Assembly: GCA_016463705.1 (NCBI GenBank)
Contig: JAEMQU010000012.1
Location: 11,785 to 47,865 of the forward strand
Direction of reading: 5' to 3'
DNA: 36,081 nt
DNA from: Opitutales bacterium
GTDB lineage: Bacteria > Verrucomicrobiota > Verrucomicrobiia > Opitutales > UBA953
Numbering within the stretch: the stretch's first letter is position 1; each line of letters begins with the position of its first letter. Below, one piece after another: positions 34,395-36,081 of this stretch. The notes under the pieces are model-generated. The model was not told where the DNA came from. It did not search any database and saw only the letters and a program-made list of their open reading frames with translations. The position numbers and the translations under genes are program-made.

Positions 34395-36017
34395 CTACTT
34401 ATCTTCGAAACGGAAGGGTGAAGCGGGTAGATTGTCCTGATTCATTAAACTGCACTCAGGATTGTTAGCCCAGGCATAACGCACTGCGATGGGCTTGGTG
34501 ATGGTTGCTGCACTGATCACCACTTTGTTGTCTTTAATCACCGCTTGAGCCGGCACATACATATATTCGCTCACTTCTACCTCTTTTTTATTTTCGTCCA
34601 AAACTTTCGTTTTGATGATAGCGTCAGCGATTTCAAAACCCTTCAGTTCAATCCCGTCTCTTATTTTGAGACCATTGGCATGAGAAAAACTAACGATGAC
34701 TTTACTGCCTCTGATTTCGCGACCCGTTGGAAGGGGTCCGCTATACTCAACCTTCTTACCGTAAACTGTATTCAAAGCCCATAGTGCAAAACGACGCCCA
34801 ATCTCTTGTTTATTTTTCGGATGGATATCATTTTTATCTCCAATATCCATCGTGGTAATCATTCCAGTATTCGAAACGCTTAGGGCTTTTAATTGCGACT
34901 CACGCAATGTCGGCCACTGAGAACCCCCTGCATAATTCGGAAGCTGGGCCCAGCAGAAGGGTAGTTCATCATTCCTAAGTTTATTCCAGAAAGTCGGTTC
35001 TCCGTTCCAGCGCTTTCTCCAGTCTTTAACGAGAGTGCTTAACTGTGTATGATAAAGTAAACCTCGTTCAATGCTGTAGGAATTAGCTTCACCCTGGTAC
35101 CAAATAATTCCTCGGATTGTGAAGGGGATGAGTCCGGTAATTTTTCCGTTAAACAACTCACCTGGACCGCCACTGCCTTTGCGTTTCACAATCGGATCCG
35201 TGGGTGCTTTAGCGGTGGGTTCAGGTTGACCTTCTAACTTAGCTTTTTCTTTCGCTGCTTTCCAGTCTGCTAATTCCAGTTCGTACTTGGCCTTGGCTTT
35301 TACTTCGTCGAACGCCTTCCATGACTTGATTCTATCTTCGGTGTGTTCTTTAAGTTCGGGGACGGCGAGCTGTGCATCGATATCAATCCAGTTTTCAATC
35401 GGCGTACCGCCCACTGAGCTTTTAATAATACCTACCGGAACTTTTAATTCCTTATGGAGTTCCCGCGCCATGAAATAGAGTGAGGCGGAATAACCACTGA
35501 CAGTTTCAGGAGAGCATATGGTCCACTTCCCTTTACAATTATCTTTGGCTTCGGCGTGGGATTGGCTTTTCTCGCCGAACTCTCGGATGAGCGGATAATT
35601 AGCCGCTGCTTTTTCTACATCAGGATTTGCCGAGCGTGCGACCGGCCAATCCATGTTCGATTGTCCTGATCCAAGCCAGACCTCTCCGATTAAAACATCT
35701 TCAAAAACAAGTTCCCGAGGTTTTGCGGAGTCGGTGCTGGGTGTGCTGCCTTTAATCACTAACTTTTGTGAATTCGCATTCGCCTTCATGGAATCCAGCT
35801 TGAGCATCCATTTGCCGTTGGTACTGGCCTTGGTCGTTTTCTTCTGACCGTTAAATTCGACGGTGACTGTCTCATTGGCATCCGCCCAGCCCCAGACGGC
35901 GACTGCCTTCTCGCGCTGTAGCACCATGTGATCGGTGAAGACGCCGGAGCACTCGAGATTCGCCGCGCGTAATGCCGAAGCCAGCGCTAAGGATAATACC
36001 AATAGAAACTTTTTCAT
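34395..36017 (-). CDS. Secreted sialate O-acetylesterase (SASA family)
   Basis: This is a 540-residue exported esterase; residues 1-19 are a signal peptide ending ALRAA. A beta-sandwich domain (about 22-105, with VFTDHMVLQREKAVAVWGWA) precedes the SGNH-type catalytic domain. The catalytic Ser120 is in WLGSGQSNMDWPV, IIWYQGEAN is the conserved second block, and DIHPKNKQEIGRRFALWAL provides the Asp-x-His. A Lys/Glu-rich helical insertion (about residues 230-280) interrupts the catalytic domain. Family members deacetylate sialic acids or plant and algal polysaccharides; in Verrucomicrobiota the latter is likelier. The SGNH gene follows after 39 bases. Confidence 0.92.
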   Translation of the reverse strand: MKKFLLVLSLALASALRAANLECSGVFTDHMVLQREKAVAVWGWADANETVTVEFNGQKKTTKASTNGKWMLKLDSMKANANSQKLVIKGSTPSTDSAKPRELVFEDVLIGEVWLGSGQSNMDWPVARSANPDVEKAAANYPLIREFGEKSQSHAEAKDNCKGKWTICSPETVSGYSASLYFMARELHKELKVPVGIIKSSVGGTPIENWIDIDAQLAVPELKEHTEDRIKSWKAFDEVKAKAKYELELADWKAAKEKAKLEGQPEPTAKAPTDPIVKRKGSGGPGELFNGKITGLIPFTIRGIIWYQGEANSYSIERGLLYHTQLSTLVKDWRKRWNGEPTFWNKLRNDELPFCWAQLPNYAGGSQWPTLRESQLKALSVSNTGMITTMDIGDKNDIHPKNKQEIGRRFALWALNTVYGKKVEYSGPLPTGREIRGSKVIVSFSHANGLKIRDGIELKGFEIADAIIKTKVLDENKKEVEVSEYMYVPAQAVIKDNKVVISAATITKPIAVRYAWANNPECSLMNQDNLPASPFRFEDK

Positions 36018-36081
36018 AAGTAGGGGTGGGGTACCTGTAATCTACACCAACCCCCGCCCTAAGTTCCACTTAAAAGTTAAA

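Noticed and set aside
1-36081. CRISPR array, tRNA, rRNA, transposase or integrase genes
   Set aside because: No regularly spaced repeats, cloverleaf-like genes or transposase motifs were seen on reading either strand; a covariance-model scan was not possible here.

Overview
The window reads as chromosomal, mostly housekeeping DNA from a Gram-negative-type, diaminopimelate-peptidoglycan bacterium. I infer Verrucomicrobiota, most likely an Opitutae/Opitutales-type lineage. The pointers are a GTG-initiated, Tat-exported FAD_oxidored protein, a sialate O-acetylesterase beside an SGNH esterase, a TonB-type C-terminus, a lipoprotein with a clean lipobox, MenD (menaquinone) and weak use of Shine-Dalgarno sites. 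The assignment rests on gene content and style, not on a marker-gene tree. There is no rRNA, tRNA, CRISPR array, insertion sequence or phage gene. Coding density is very high and no stretch over 300 bases lacks a gene.

Layout. 1-1306 (+): the 3' end of a TonB-like gene, then an RluA-family pseudouridine synthase. 1308-4418 (-): two paralogous NarL-type response regulators followed by a Tat-exported FAD oxidoreductase, with a hairpin/T-run terminator lying inside the end of the opposing RluA gene. 4549-6591: a BI-1-like membrane protein (+), a methyltransferase (-) and a DUF192 lipoprotein (+). 6565-11569 (-): SNF2/SWIM helicase, tatC, a polyprenyl diphosphate synthase and a 34-codon membrane microprotein whose ATG overlaps the synthase stop. 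11644-17317 (-): a dapF homologue, comM/yifB, a phosphotransacetylase split into separate catalytic and P-loop/DRTGG genes, and purU. 17474-19812 (+): leuC, an unknown 106-codon gene and leuD, closed by a strong bidirectional terminator. 19876-21417 (-): purH. 21522-25655 (+): fabD, lepA and an oversized signal peptidase I. 25658-32951 (-): menD, an ABC-F ATPase, NAD kinase and alaS. 33054-36017 (-): an unknown protein, an SGNH hydrolase and a sialate O-acetylesterase.

The genes cover amino-acid and cell-wall precursor synthesis (leuCD, dapF homologue), one-carbon and purine metabolism (purU, purH), acetyl-phosphate metabolism (pta), lipid and quinone synthesis (fabD, polyprenyl synthase, menD), protein export (tatC, lepB) and translation (alaS, lepA, ABC-F, RluA). 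The Tat gene and a probable Tat substrate are both present.

I see no obvious new multi-gene defence or mobile system. The observations most worth following are: a DapF homologue with both catalytic cysteines replaced by serine; the 34-codon coupled membrane ORF; the unknown ORF threaded between leuC and leuD; the split Pta; and a BI-1 homologue lacking both aspartates of the calcium/pH sensor.
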